The notes under the pieces: generated by a model | Databases searched by the model: none | What the model saw: only the letters and a program-made list of their open reading frames with translations | What the model was told of the DNA's origin: nothing | From: Rufibacter tibetensis | GTDB lineage: Bacteria > Bacteroidota > Bacteroidia > Cytophagales > Hymenobacteraceae | DNA length: 64,000 bases | Reading direction: 5' to 3' | Assembly (NCBI RefSeq): GCF_001310085.1 | Contig: NZ_CP012643.1 | Location: 3,579,501-3,643,500 of the forward strand | In this document: positions 35,938 to 43,329 of the stretch, piece after piece | Numbering within the stretch: position 1 is the stretch's first letter | How the letters are laid out: each line of letters opens with the position of its first letter | Translations under genes and position numbers: made by a program

Positions 35938-37872
35938 TTATTGGTGAAAATAGATCGTAAACTCAGACCCTTTCCCTACCTCGCTTTTCACCTCAATTCG
36001 GTCACCAGAGTTATCCAGAATTCGTTTGACCAGGTACAAGCCCACGCCAGAACCCTCTACGTGATCGTGCACCCGTTTAAACATCCCGAAGATCTTATTA
36101 AACTGATTGTTAGGAATGCCTAAACCGTTGTCGGTAACGGATAAGGCAAACTCTCCAGCGTCAGTGATAAAGGTGCTGATGCTTACCTGGGGTTTTCTTT
36201 GCGGGTCAGCGTATTTGATTCCGTTGGAAACCAAATTGTACAAGATACTGCGCAGGTTTTTGCGCGAATACCGGAGGTTCTGAAAGGTAAGCTCACTGGT
36301 GGTCACCTCTGCGTTAGAGGAGGAAATGAGGGTACGCAGGTTTTCTTTCACCTCTTCTAACAGGCCGGGAAGATTGATGCTTTCAGAGCCAATTGCCTCA
36401 GGCTGTATTTTGGTTACTTCAGACAAGTCTGTGATGACCTTTCTTAAGGTACCAATGGAACCCTGCATGAGTACTAAGAGCTGGTTGAATTTTTCACCAT
36501 CAGGACCCAGGTCTTCCTGCAGGGCAGAGAGCAATCCTTCCAGGTTGGTGATAGGTGATTTCAGATCATGAGAGGCGGTGTAGACAAAGTTGTCCAGATC
36601 ATTGTTGATGCGCACCAGCTCCTGGTTTTTCTGGGTAAGCTCCTCGTTTCGGCGGCGCTCGGTTAAATCACGGGTTACTTTGGCGTAGCCCAGCAAGCGG
36701 TGCTCTGAATTGTACACCGGAGAAATAGTTACGTTGGCCCAGAACGCAGTTCCGTCTTTTCTGATGCGCCAGCCTTCGTCCTCAAAACGGCCATCTTCCA
36801 GGGCCTTGGTCAGTTCAAATTGCGGGAAGTTGCGTTCAATCGCTTCGCGGGGGTAGAACGTAGAGAAATGTTTGCCAATAATTTCTTTGGCGTTGTACCC
36901 TTTGATGCGCTCGGCTCCGGTGTTCCAGCTGGTGATGTAGCCCTCAGTGTTCAGCATGAGAATGGCATAATCTTTCACGCTGGCTATGAGTAAGCGGCTT
37001 TTTTCTTCGCTTTCCTTTAACTCTTCATGGGTCTGGAATAGTTGCTGCTCCAGCCGCCGTTTCTCAGTAAGGTCGCGGGTGATTTTGGAAAAGCCCAGGA
37101 GCTCTTTCTTGGGGTTGTAGATGGCGGTGATCACCACATTGGCCCAAAAAGCCGAGCCATCTTTGCGGTATCGCCAGCCTTCGTCTTCAAACCGACCTTC
37201 TTCTCTTGCTTTTTTAAGCTCGTATTCTGGATAGCCGCTTTCTATGGCTTCACGGCTGTAAAATCTGGAAAAGTACCGGCCTATGATCTCGCCAGCCTCA
37301 TAGCCTATGATGTTTTTGGCGCCCTGGTTCCAGGTGGCCACGTGGCCTGCGGGGTCCAGCATGAAAATGGCGTAGTCGGTCACGCCTTCTACCATGAGCC
37401 GGAATCTTTCTTCGCTTTCTTTCAGTTCCTCATAGGCTTTGAACAGATCATCTTCGGCTTTCTTCCGTTCAGAAAGGTCACGCGTAATCTTAGAAAAGCC
37501 TAGATGGCGCTTGTCAGCAGTGTAGATAGGAGTGATGATGACGTTGGCCCAGAAAACAGAACCATCTTTGCGTACGCGCCAGCCTTCATCTTCAAATCGG
37601 CCCACCTTGAGGGCTTCTCTCAGTTCATAATCAGGGTAGCCTGTTTCTTTTGCCTGGGCGGTGTAGAAGGTAGAAAAATGTTTTCCTATGATCTCTGATT
37701 CATCGTACTGTTTTATCCGTTTGGCACCAGCGTTCCAGGTGGCTACATGACCGGTTTCATCCAGCAAGAAGATGGCATAGTCGGTGACATTTTCAATCAG
37801 GAGTTTATAGCGGTCTTCTGTCTGGGTAACTGGTACGTAGGTAGAAACTGCCACTGGTTCATTTGTCGTCAT
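35938..37872 (-). CDS. Triple-PAS sensor histidine kinase
   Basis: 644-residue soluble sensor kinase with no membrane segment. Three PAS/PAC modules cover about residues 20-143, 155-278 and 290-413; the block GRFEDEGWR recurs at 91, 226 and 361, exactly 135 residues apart. A HisKA domain follows with the phospho-acceptor His435 in ASHDLKSP, then a HATPase_c domain with NGIKYAD, DNGLGIP and GSGVGLYLVKRI, all intact. PAS domains may bind flavin, haem or small ligands. No response regulator is adjacent, so it is an orphan kinase. It is divergent from the aldo/keto reductase gene at 38112. Confidence 0.93.
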   Translation of the reverse strand: MTTNEPVAVSTYVPVTQTEDRYKLLIENVTDYAIFLLDETGHVATWNAGAKRIKQYDESEIIGKHFSTFYTAQAKETGYPDYELREALKVGRFEDEGWRVRKDGSVFWANVIITPIYTADKRHLGFSKITRDLSERKKAEDDLFKAYEELKESEERFRLMVEGVTDYAIFMLDPAGHVATWNQGAKNIIGYEAGEIIGRYFSRFYSREAIESGYPEYELKKAREEGRFEDEGWRYRKDGSAFWANVVITAIYNPKKELLGFSKITRDLTEKRRLEQQLFQTHEELKESEEKSRLLIASVKDYAILMLNTEGYITSWNTGAERIKGYNAKEIIGKHFSTFYPREAIERNFPQFELTKALEDGRFEDEGWRIRKDGTAFWANVTISPVYNSEHRLLGYAKVTRDLTERRRNEELTQKNQELVRINNDLDNFVYTASHDLKSPITNLEGLLSALQEDLGPDGEKFNQLLVLMQGSIGTLRKVITDLSEVTKIQPEAIGSESINLPGLLEEVKENLRTLISSSNAEVTTSELTFQNLRYSRKNLRSILYNLVSNGIKYADPQRKPQVSISTFITDAGEFALSVTDNGLGIPNNQFNKIFGMFKRVHDHVEGSGVGLYLVKRILDNSGDRIEVKSEVGKGSEFTIYFHQ

Positions 37873-37958
37873 GGTGTCTGCTGAAAGCCGAAAAGATTAA
37901 GTGCGCCCGCTTGCTTGTTATAAGTACTTCAAATATCCTTCATTAAAATTGAAAGGGG

Positions 37959-37978
37959 GTAAGATATGAGTATCTTAC
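37959..37978. promoter_or_regulatory. Palindrome in a divergent promoter region
   Basis: GTAAGATA-TGAG-TATCTTAC, a perfect 8-bp inverted repeat with a 4-nt spacer, about 87 bp upstream of the histidine kinase start and 134 bp before the aldo/keto reductase start. It could be an operator; there is no other copy in the window. Confidence 0.35.
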
Positions 37979-38111
37979 AAAGTGTTTCTTTTTTAATTTA
38001 AAGAAAATCCTCTAAATACGAGCACCGGTTTCTTGTGTTGCACCTGAAAATGAGGTTTGGCAGATGTCAGCAGAAGCCGTATTTTACAGCTTCAACTAAC
38101 AGAATAAAACG

Positions 38112-39101
38112 ATGACGTATACCCCTTCGGAACAACGCTATGCTTCTATGGAGTACCGGCGCTGTGGCAAAAGCGGACTCAAACTACCGGCTCTTTCATT
38201 GGGTTTGTGGCATAACTTTGGGCACGTAGATGTACTGCAGAACTCCCGCCAGATTCTGCATGACGCCTTTGATGCCGGTGTGACCCATTTTGACCTGGCC
38301 AACAACTACGGTCCGCCTCCCGGCTCTGCCGAAGAGAACTTCGGGAAGATTCTGCACGAGGATTTCAGGGGCTACCGCGATGAACTCATCATCTCCAGCA
38401 AAGCCGGCTACAAAATGTGGGAAGGCCCGTACGGCGAGTGGGGCTCCCGGAAATACCTCATCTCCAGCCTGGACCAAAGCCTGAAGCGCATGAAGCTGGA
38501 CTACGTAGATATTTTCTACAGCCACCGCCCAGACCCCAATACCCCGCTGGAAGAAACCATGGGGGCGCTTGATTCACTTGTGCGACAGGGCAAAGCGTTG
38601 TACGTGGGCATCTCCAACTATGAAACCCCGGAGGCAACCCGCGCCATTGAGATCCTGAGGGAACTGGGTACCCCATGCCTCATCCACCAGCCCAAGTACT
38701 CTATGTTTGTACGCTGGGTGGAGGAAAGTTTGCTTGATTTGCTGGAGCAGGAAGGAGTGGGTTGCATTCCGTTCTCACCGCTGGCCCAAGGCCTGCTTAC
38801 GAACAAGTACCTCAAAGGGGTTCCGGAAGGTTCACGCGCTGCCAAGCCGCACGGCTTCCTGCAGGAGGAAGACATTACCGAAGCCCGCATCAGCCAAATC
38901 AGACAACTGAACGAACTAGCCGAAGGGCGTGGTCAGTCTTTGGCCCAGATGGCTTTGGCCTGGTTGCTGAAAGACCCGCGGGTAACTTCAGTTCTGATAG
39001 GAGCCAGCACCCCGGCCCAACTCGCCGATTCGCTCAAGTGCATGCAGAACACGCAGTTCAGTTCAGATGAGTTGGCGAAGATTGAGGCCATTCTGAAATA
39101 A
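38112..39101 (+). CDS. Aldo/keto reductase, L-glyceraldehyde 3-phosphate reductase-like (YghZ type)
   Basis: 329-residue NADPH-dependent reductase of the AKR14/Kvbeta-like branch. Tetrad: Asp61 (HFDLANNYG), Tyr66, Lys97 (ISSKAGYKMWEGPYG) and His138 (FYSHRPDP). The long KAGYKMWEGPYGEWGSRKYL insertion and closing SVLIGASTPAQLADS are typical of YghZ/MgrA proteins, which detoxify L-glyceraldehyde-3-phosphate and methylglyoxal. Family placement is firm; the physiological substrate is inferred. Confidence 0.92.
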   Translation: MTYTPSEQRYASMEYRRCGKSGLKLPALSLGLWHNFGHVDVLQNSRQILHDAFDAGVTHFDLANNYGPPPGSAEENFGKILHEDFRGYRDELIISSKAGYKMWEGPYGEWGSRKYLISSLDQSLKRMKLDYVDIFYSHRPDPNTPLEETMGALDSLVRQGKALYVGISNYETPEATRAIEILRELGTPCLIHQPKYSMFVRWVEESLLDLLEQEGVGCIPFSPLAQGLLTNKYLKGVPEGSRAAKPHGFLQEEDITEARISQIRQLNELAEGRGQSLAQMALAWLLKDPRVTSVLIGASTPAQLADSLKCMQNTQFSSDELAKIEAILK

Positions 39102-39189
39102 AAAATCGCCGCTTTGAGGCTTGTTTTGAGAAATCAGGCGCAAAAGCGTAAATCAAAAACACAGGTTTTATCTATTCTTTCACGCACCT

Positions 39190-39999
39190 ATGCACAAACC
39201 AACCCGGAAGAGACGCATCTCCTTTCTTTTAGCAGCCCTCTTGGGGTTTGCCATTTCATTTAATGCAGTATCAGCTCCTAAACGGGAGTTCTACCAACTC
39301 AAAATCTACCACCTGAAAGACCAGACCCAGGAAAACAGGTTAGATACATTCCTGAAGAATGCCTATTTGCCGGCCCTGCACCGGGCCGGAGTAGCTAAAG
39401 TGGGCGTGTTCAAACCTGTTGAAGAAGCTGCCACCACTACTGCTGCTCCTGCTGAAAAGCTGGTGTATGTCTTCATTCCTTTTAAATCTGCAGAGCAAGT
39501 TTTTAAAGTGGAGGAGGCGCTTACCAAAGACAAACAGTTTGCCACCGCCGGTCAGGACTATTTGGAGGCAGCCTTTAACAACCCGGTTTACCAGCGCATA
39601 GAAGTGGTGTTGATGGAAGCCTTTGAGGGCAAGCCTACGTTCACCGCGCCTAACCTGAAATCCGCTCATGCAGAGAGAATCTATGAATTGCGGAGCTACG
39701 AGGCGGCTACTGAGAAACTGCATGAAAACAAAATCGCCATGTTCAACAAGGGCGAAATGGATATCTTCAGCCGGTTAGGGTTCAATCCGGTGTTCTACGC
39801 CCAAGTAAAAGCCGGCAGTAAAATGCCGAACCTGATGTACATGACTTCCTTTGACAGCAAGGCTATACGGGAAGAAAAGTGGAAAGCGTTCGGGGCTGAC
39901 CCGGCCTGGAAGAAAATGAGTGCCATGCCAGAGTACGCCAACAATTTCCTTCGCGCCGATATTTACCTGTTGCGCCCTACGGATTATTCAGAGATTTAG
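39190..39999 (+). CDS. NIPSNAP family protein, secreted
   Basis: 269 residues with a signal peptide (about 1-29, ending AVSA). It contains two ferredoxin-like alpha/beta-barrel halves; the second (ERIYELRSYEAATEKLHENKIAMFNKGEMDIFSRLGFNPVF) carries the NIPSNAP signature. NIPSNAP proteins have no settled function in bacteria; secreted forms are common in Bacteroidota. Stands alone with a terminator. Confidence 0.9.
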   Translation: MHKPTRKRRISFLLAALLGFAISFNAVSAPKREFYQLKIYHLKDQTQENRLDTFLKNAYLPALHRAGVAKVGVFKPVEEAATTTAAPAEKLVYVFIPFKSAEQVFKVEEALTKDKQFATAGQDYLEAAFNNPVYQRIEVVLMEAFEGKPTFTAPNLKSAHAERIYELRSYEAATEKLHENKIAMFNKGEMDIFSRLGFNPVFYAQVKAGSKMPNLMYMTSFDSKAIREEKWKAFGADPAWKKMSAMPEYANNFLRADIYLLRPTDYSEI

Positions 40000-40050
40000 A
40001 ATTCTTGTTTTATATGAAGCCCTTTGGCTTGAGTTTATAAAATAAGATTA

Positions 40051-40094
40051 AAACAGAAAAGCCTTCCCTGTTTGTGGGAAAGGCTTTTCTGTTT
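40051..40094. terminator. Terminator between converging genes
   Basis: About 18-bp stem with one bulge (40051-40068 with 40076-40094, core AAACAGAAAAGCC) 52 bp after the NIPSNAP stop. Confidence 0.82.
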
Positions 40095-40127
40095 ACAAAA
40101 GACCTACATTTAGTTTTATAAAACCTT

Positions 40128-40196
40128 CTATGGCGCGGAAGTTACTTCCGTGACTTAAGTAATCAGAAAGTCACGGAAGTAACTTCCGCGCCATAG
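40128..40196. repeat. 29-bp perfect inverted repeat
   Basis: Arms 40128-40156 and 40168-40196 are perfect complements over 29 bp, with an 11-nt loop. Each arm contains a smaller palindrome-like core (GGAAGTTACTTCC). It lies between two other inverted repeats in the same convergent gap and lacks a T tract, so it is more like a REP/MITE relic than a terminator. Confidence 0.75.
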
Positions 40197-40208
40197 TAAA
40201 TCTATTTT

Positions 40209-40294
40209 GTCATCCTGAAAGGACCTTGTTGCGAACGGTAATGGCGCTAACTTAACGCTTCTCCAGATCGCTCACAAGATCCTTTCAGGATGAC
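40209..40294. repeat. Inverted-repeat element, family B, copy 1
   Basis: 21-bp terminal inverted repeats (40209-40229 with 40274-40294, outer part GTCATCCTGAAAGGA) around a 44-bp centre. A related copy lies at 55942-56027. It fills the gap downstream of the second GH92 gene. Confidence 0.68.
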
Positions 40295-40333
40295 ATTATA
40301 TGATATAGGGCTGGGTGGCCAACCTTGATCAGG

Positions 40334-42643
40334 TTAGTCCCTGTTTTTGGAAAAGGAGTAAGGAAACGCGCTTTCCTCTGTTCCGCGTTTGGTGTTGGGT
40401 TGGGCTGCCATGTCAAACTTCAGCTTGGCTCCTTTAATAAGCTCGAAGTGCCCTATCCAGTTCTTCTCGAGTTTCTTACCGTTGAGTTTCAGGTCCTGCA
40501 CGTACAGGTTGGCCGAGCTGTTTTCCGGCGCGTCAATCTCAACTTTCTTCCCGTTCTCCAACGTGAGAGTCAACTTAGGGAAGAGTGGAGCGCCCAGCAC
40601 GTATTGGTCGGTGCCGGGGCAGACAGGGTAGAAGCCCATGGCGCTGAACACGTACCAAGCCGAGGTCTGGCCGTTGTCCTCGTCACCGCAGTAGCCGTCT
40701 GGGGTGGGTTGGTACATGCGGTCCAAGGTCTGACGCACCCAGTATTGTGTTTTCCAGGGGGCACCGGCAAAGTTATAGAGGTACGTCATGTGCTGGATGG
40801 GCTGGTTTCCGTGGGCATACTGTCCCATGTTGGCAATCTGCATCTCCCTGATCTCGTGGATCACGCTGCCGTAATAGCTTTCGTCATACACCGGCGGCAA
40901 CGTGAACACCGAATCCAGCTTCTTAACGAAGTTCTCTTTTCCGCCCATCAAATCTACTAGGCCCTGTACGTCATGAAACACGCTCCATGAGTAGTGCCAG
41001 CTGTTGCCTTCGGTGAAAGCATCACCCCACTTAAACGGGTTAAACGGAGCTTGGAATTTGCCGTCCTGGTTTTTGCCGCGCATCAGCCCGGTAGCTGGGT
41101 CAAAGAGGTGGCGGTAGTTTTGGCTGCGTTTGGCGTACAGGTCAATCTCGGCTTGTGGTTTCTTTAGCGCTTTGGCCAATTGGTAAATGGCGAAGTCATC
41201 GTAGGCGTACTCCAGGGTACGGGCGGCGTTCTCGTTGATCTTCACATCATAAGGCACGTAGCCCAGCTTGTTGTAGTACTCAGCGCCTTTCCGGCCGATG
41301 GCTGAAATGGGGCCTTCGTTGTTGGCGCCGTGCACCAGCGCTTCGTACAGCTTCTCAATGTCGTAGCCGCGCAATCCTTTGATGTAGGCATCGGCCACCA
41401 CGGAGGCCGAGTTGTTGCCCACCATGATATCGGCGTAGCCGGGGCTGGACCACTCGGGCAACCAGCCGCCTTCTTTGAAATCATTGATGAGGCCTTCCTG
41501 CATTTCTTTGTTGATGCTGGGGTACATGAGGTTCAGGAAGGGGTACAGGGCCCGGAAGGTGTCCCAGAAACCAGTGCCGGCGAAGCGGTAGCCGGGCAGG
41601 GTTTCTCCGGTGTAGGGGCTGTAATGAACTACTTTGTTGGCGGCGTCAACCTCATACATTTTGTGCGGGAAGAACAGCGTGCGGTAGAGGCAGGAATAGA
41701 AGGTGCGTTGTTGCACATCGGTACCACCCTCTACTTTAAGGCGGCCCAGTGCCTCGTTCCAGCGGTGCCTTGCTTTCTCTTTGGTGGCCTCAAAATCGTC
41801 TCTGGCCAGTTCCCGGCTCAGGTTCAGCTCGGCTTGCTCAAAACTGATGAAGGAAGAGGTGACCTTCAGGTTTACCTTTTCACCTTTAGCAGTTTTAAAC
41901 CCGACCACCGCCCCTGAATGGTTGGTGGTAAGTTCCAGCGAGTCTTTCCCGGTGAGCGCCTTTCCCCGGAAGGTGCGGGCCAGGGCAAAGGGCTTGTCTA
42001 CGTAGATGACAAAGTAGTTTTTGAAGTTCTTGGGGTTGGAGCGGGCTGCGCGGGTGGTGTACCCAATGATCTTTTTCTCGTTCGGCAGCACCTTGATATA
42101 GGAACCCCGGTCCAGCGCGTCAATCACCAGAAAGGAACTGTCAGATTTTGGGTAGGTGAAGCGGAACTGGGCAGCGCGTTCGGTGGGAGTCAGCTCTGCC
42201 GTCACGTCATGGTCTGCCAGGTACACGCCGTAGTAGTAAGGCTTGGCAGTTTCAGATTTGTGGGAAAACCAGCTGGCGCGACCGTCCTGGTCAAATCGCA
42301 TCTTTCCAGTAACGGGCATAATTACAAACTGGCCGTAGTCGTTCATCCAGGGCGAAGGCTGGTGCGTTTGTTTGAAGCCCCTGATTTTGTCTGCGGTGTA
42401 GGTGTAGGCCCAGCCGTTGCCCAAGGTACCCGTCTGGGGTGTCCAGAGGTTCATGCCCCAGGGCACTGCCACGGCAGGGTAGGTGTTCCCATTGGAGAGC
42501 TCAGGCTTAGAATCGGTGCCCATGAGCGGGTTCACCAGTTCGGCCGGTTCAAAAACAGGCGTACTTTTCTTCTGGGCAGAAACGCTGTTTAAGAGGAGAA
42601 AACCAATACAAAGAAATAGGAGGGAGCGTAGACGGTGGGTCAT
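40334..42643 (-). CDS. GH92 family alpha-mannosidase (paralog 2)
   Basis: 769-residue secreted GH92 exo-alpha-mannosidase. Signal peptide about 1-23 (ending SVSAQ). The N-terminal domain has LVNPLMGTDSKPELSNGNTYPAVAVPWGMNLWTPQ and the catalytic domain HGNQPIQH (from His611) and CGDEDNGQTSAWYVFSAMGFYPVCPGT (Asp654-Glu655-Asp656). The DED base motif and HGNQP differ from NDD and HGNEP in paralog 1, so the two may act on different mannosidic linkages. It is monocistronic and not next to a SusCD pair. Confidence 0.95.
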   Translation of the reverse strand: MTHRLRSLLFLCIGFLLLNSVSAQKKSTPVFEPAELVNPLMGTDSKPELSNGNTYPAVAVPWGMNLWTPQTGTLGNGWAYTYTADKIRGFKQTHQPSPWMNDYGQFVIMPVTGKMRFDQDGRASWFSHKSETAKPYYYGVYLADHDVTAELTPTERAAQFRFTYPKSDSSFLVIDALDRGSYIKVLPNEKKIIGYTTRAARSNPKNFKNYFVIYVDKPFALARTFRGKALTGKDSLELTTNHSGAVVGFKTAKGEKVNLKVTSSFISFEQAELNLSRELARDDFEATKEKARHRWNEALGRLKVEGGTDVQQRTFYSCLYRTLFFPHKMYEVDAANKVVHYSPYTGETLPGYRFAGTGFWDTFRALYPFLNLMYPSINKEMQEGLINDFKEGGWLPEWSSPGYADIMVGNNSASVVADAYIKGLRGYDIEKLYEALVHGANNEGPISAIGRKGAEYYNKLGYVPYDVKINENAARTLEYAYDDFAIYQLAKALKKPQAEIDLYAKRSQNYRHLFDPATGLMRGKNQDGKFQAPFNPFKWGDAFTEGNSWHYSWSVFHDVQGLVDLMGGKENFVKKLDSVFTLPPVYDESYYGSVIHEIREMQIANMGQYAHGNQPIQHMTYLYNFAGAPWKTQYWVRQTLDRMYQPTPDGYCGDEDNGQTSAWYVFSAMGFYPVCPGTDQYVLGAPLFPKLTLTLENGKKVEIDAPENSSANLYVQDLKLNGKKLEKNWIGHFELIKGAKLKFDMAAQPNTKRGTEESAFPYSFSKNRD

Positions 42644-42775
42644 TCTTTTAAGGCTGGTTTTGGAAAAGTAGCCCTAAAATAGAAGAATTCTGGAGAAGAA
42701 CGTTGCTGAAAGGGAGATAGTGGTTGGTCAAGTTCCTGGCGTAGATGCTGTTTCAGACCCACTTTCCAGAAACTC

Positions 42776-42817
42776 CTTGAAAACAGGAAAGGCGAGATAA
42801 CTCCCGCCTTTCCTGTT
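42776..42817 (-). terminator. Terminator after the acyl-carrier-like gene
   Basis: 14-bp stem AAACAGGAAAGGCG with CGCCTTTCCTGTTT within this span, 22 bp past the minus-strand stop. Confidence 0.8.
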
Positions 42818-42839
42818 TGATCTTAAAACTAACCTGATG

Positions 42840-43088
42840 TTATCGCTCTGTGTGGTTGGAGACGTACTCCACAAAGTGCCCTACTGTTTGCAAAGGAACC
42901 TCGTCCGGGATTTCAATCTGGAAACTCTTCTCCAGTTCCCAGATAATGCTCACCAAATCAACGGTGTCATAGCCGAATTCTTTGCTGAGGTCTGAGGAAA
43001 TCCGGAGCCGCGAAGGTTGGATTCTTTTTACTTTACTGATGATTTTGACCACCTTCTGGGTGACGGAAGGGACTGCTGCGGATATCAT
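42840..43088 (-). CDS. Acyl carrier protein-like protein with Thr at the phosphopantetheine site
   Basis: 82 residues with the three-helix pattern of acyl carrier proteins: helix 1 (VTQKVVKIISKVKRI), the loop ISSDLSKEFGYDTVDLVSIIWELEKSF and the closing IEIPDEVPLQTVGHFVEYV. The usual DSLD motif, whose Ser carries 4'-phosphopantetheine, reads DTVD with Thr42. It may not be modified and so may be a carrier-like interaction protein instead. It is not beside fatty-acid synthesis genes. Confidence 0.82.
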   Translation of the reverse strand: MISAAVPSVTQKVVKIISKVKRIQPSRLRISSDLSKEFGYDTVDLVSIIWELEKSFQIEIPDEVPLQTVGHFVEYVSNHTER

Positions 43089-43265
43089 ATGAGGACAGGT
43101 AAACGTGTTCTATAGTAGTTTCTTCAACTACGGAATAATGGTAAGCGCTGGATTTAGTCTGTTTTAGATCCCTTTTCAAGAAAGTAGCCTAGAAATCAGC
43201 GGTGCAAAAGTACAAGGCCTTTTGGTATGTCTACTACCTTTCCCAGTATCCTGCATGAAAGCGGT

Positions 43266-43294
43266 AAAAACGGGCGCATCTTGCGCCCGTTTTT
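43266..43294 (-). terminator. Terminator of the RND efflux operon
   Basis: Perfect 12-bp stem AAAAACGGGCGC (43266-43277) with 43283-43294 and a 5-nt loop, 36 bp past the stop of the pump gene on the minus strand. The A/T tracts sit in the arms. Confidence 0.88.
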
Positions 43295-43329
43295 CTTCAT
43301 TATTCATTATTCAGGTAGTTGAGTTAGGC

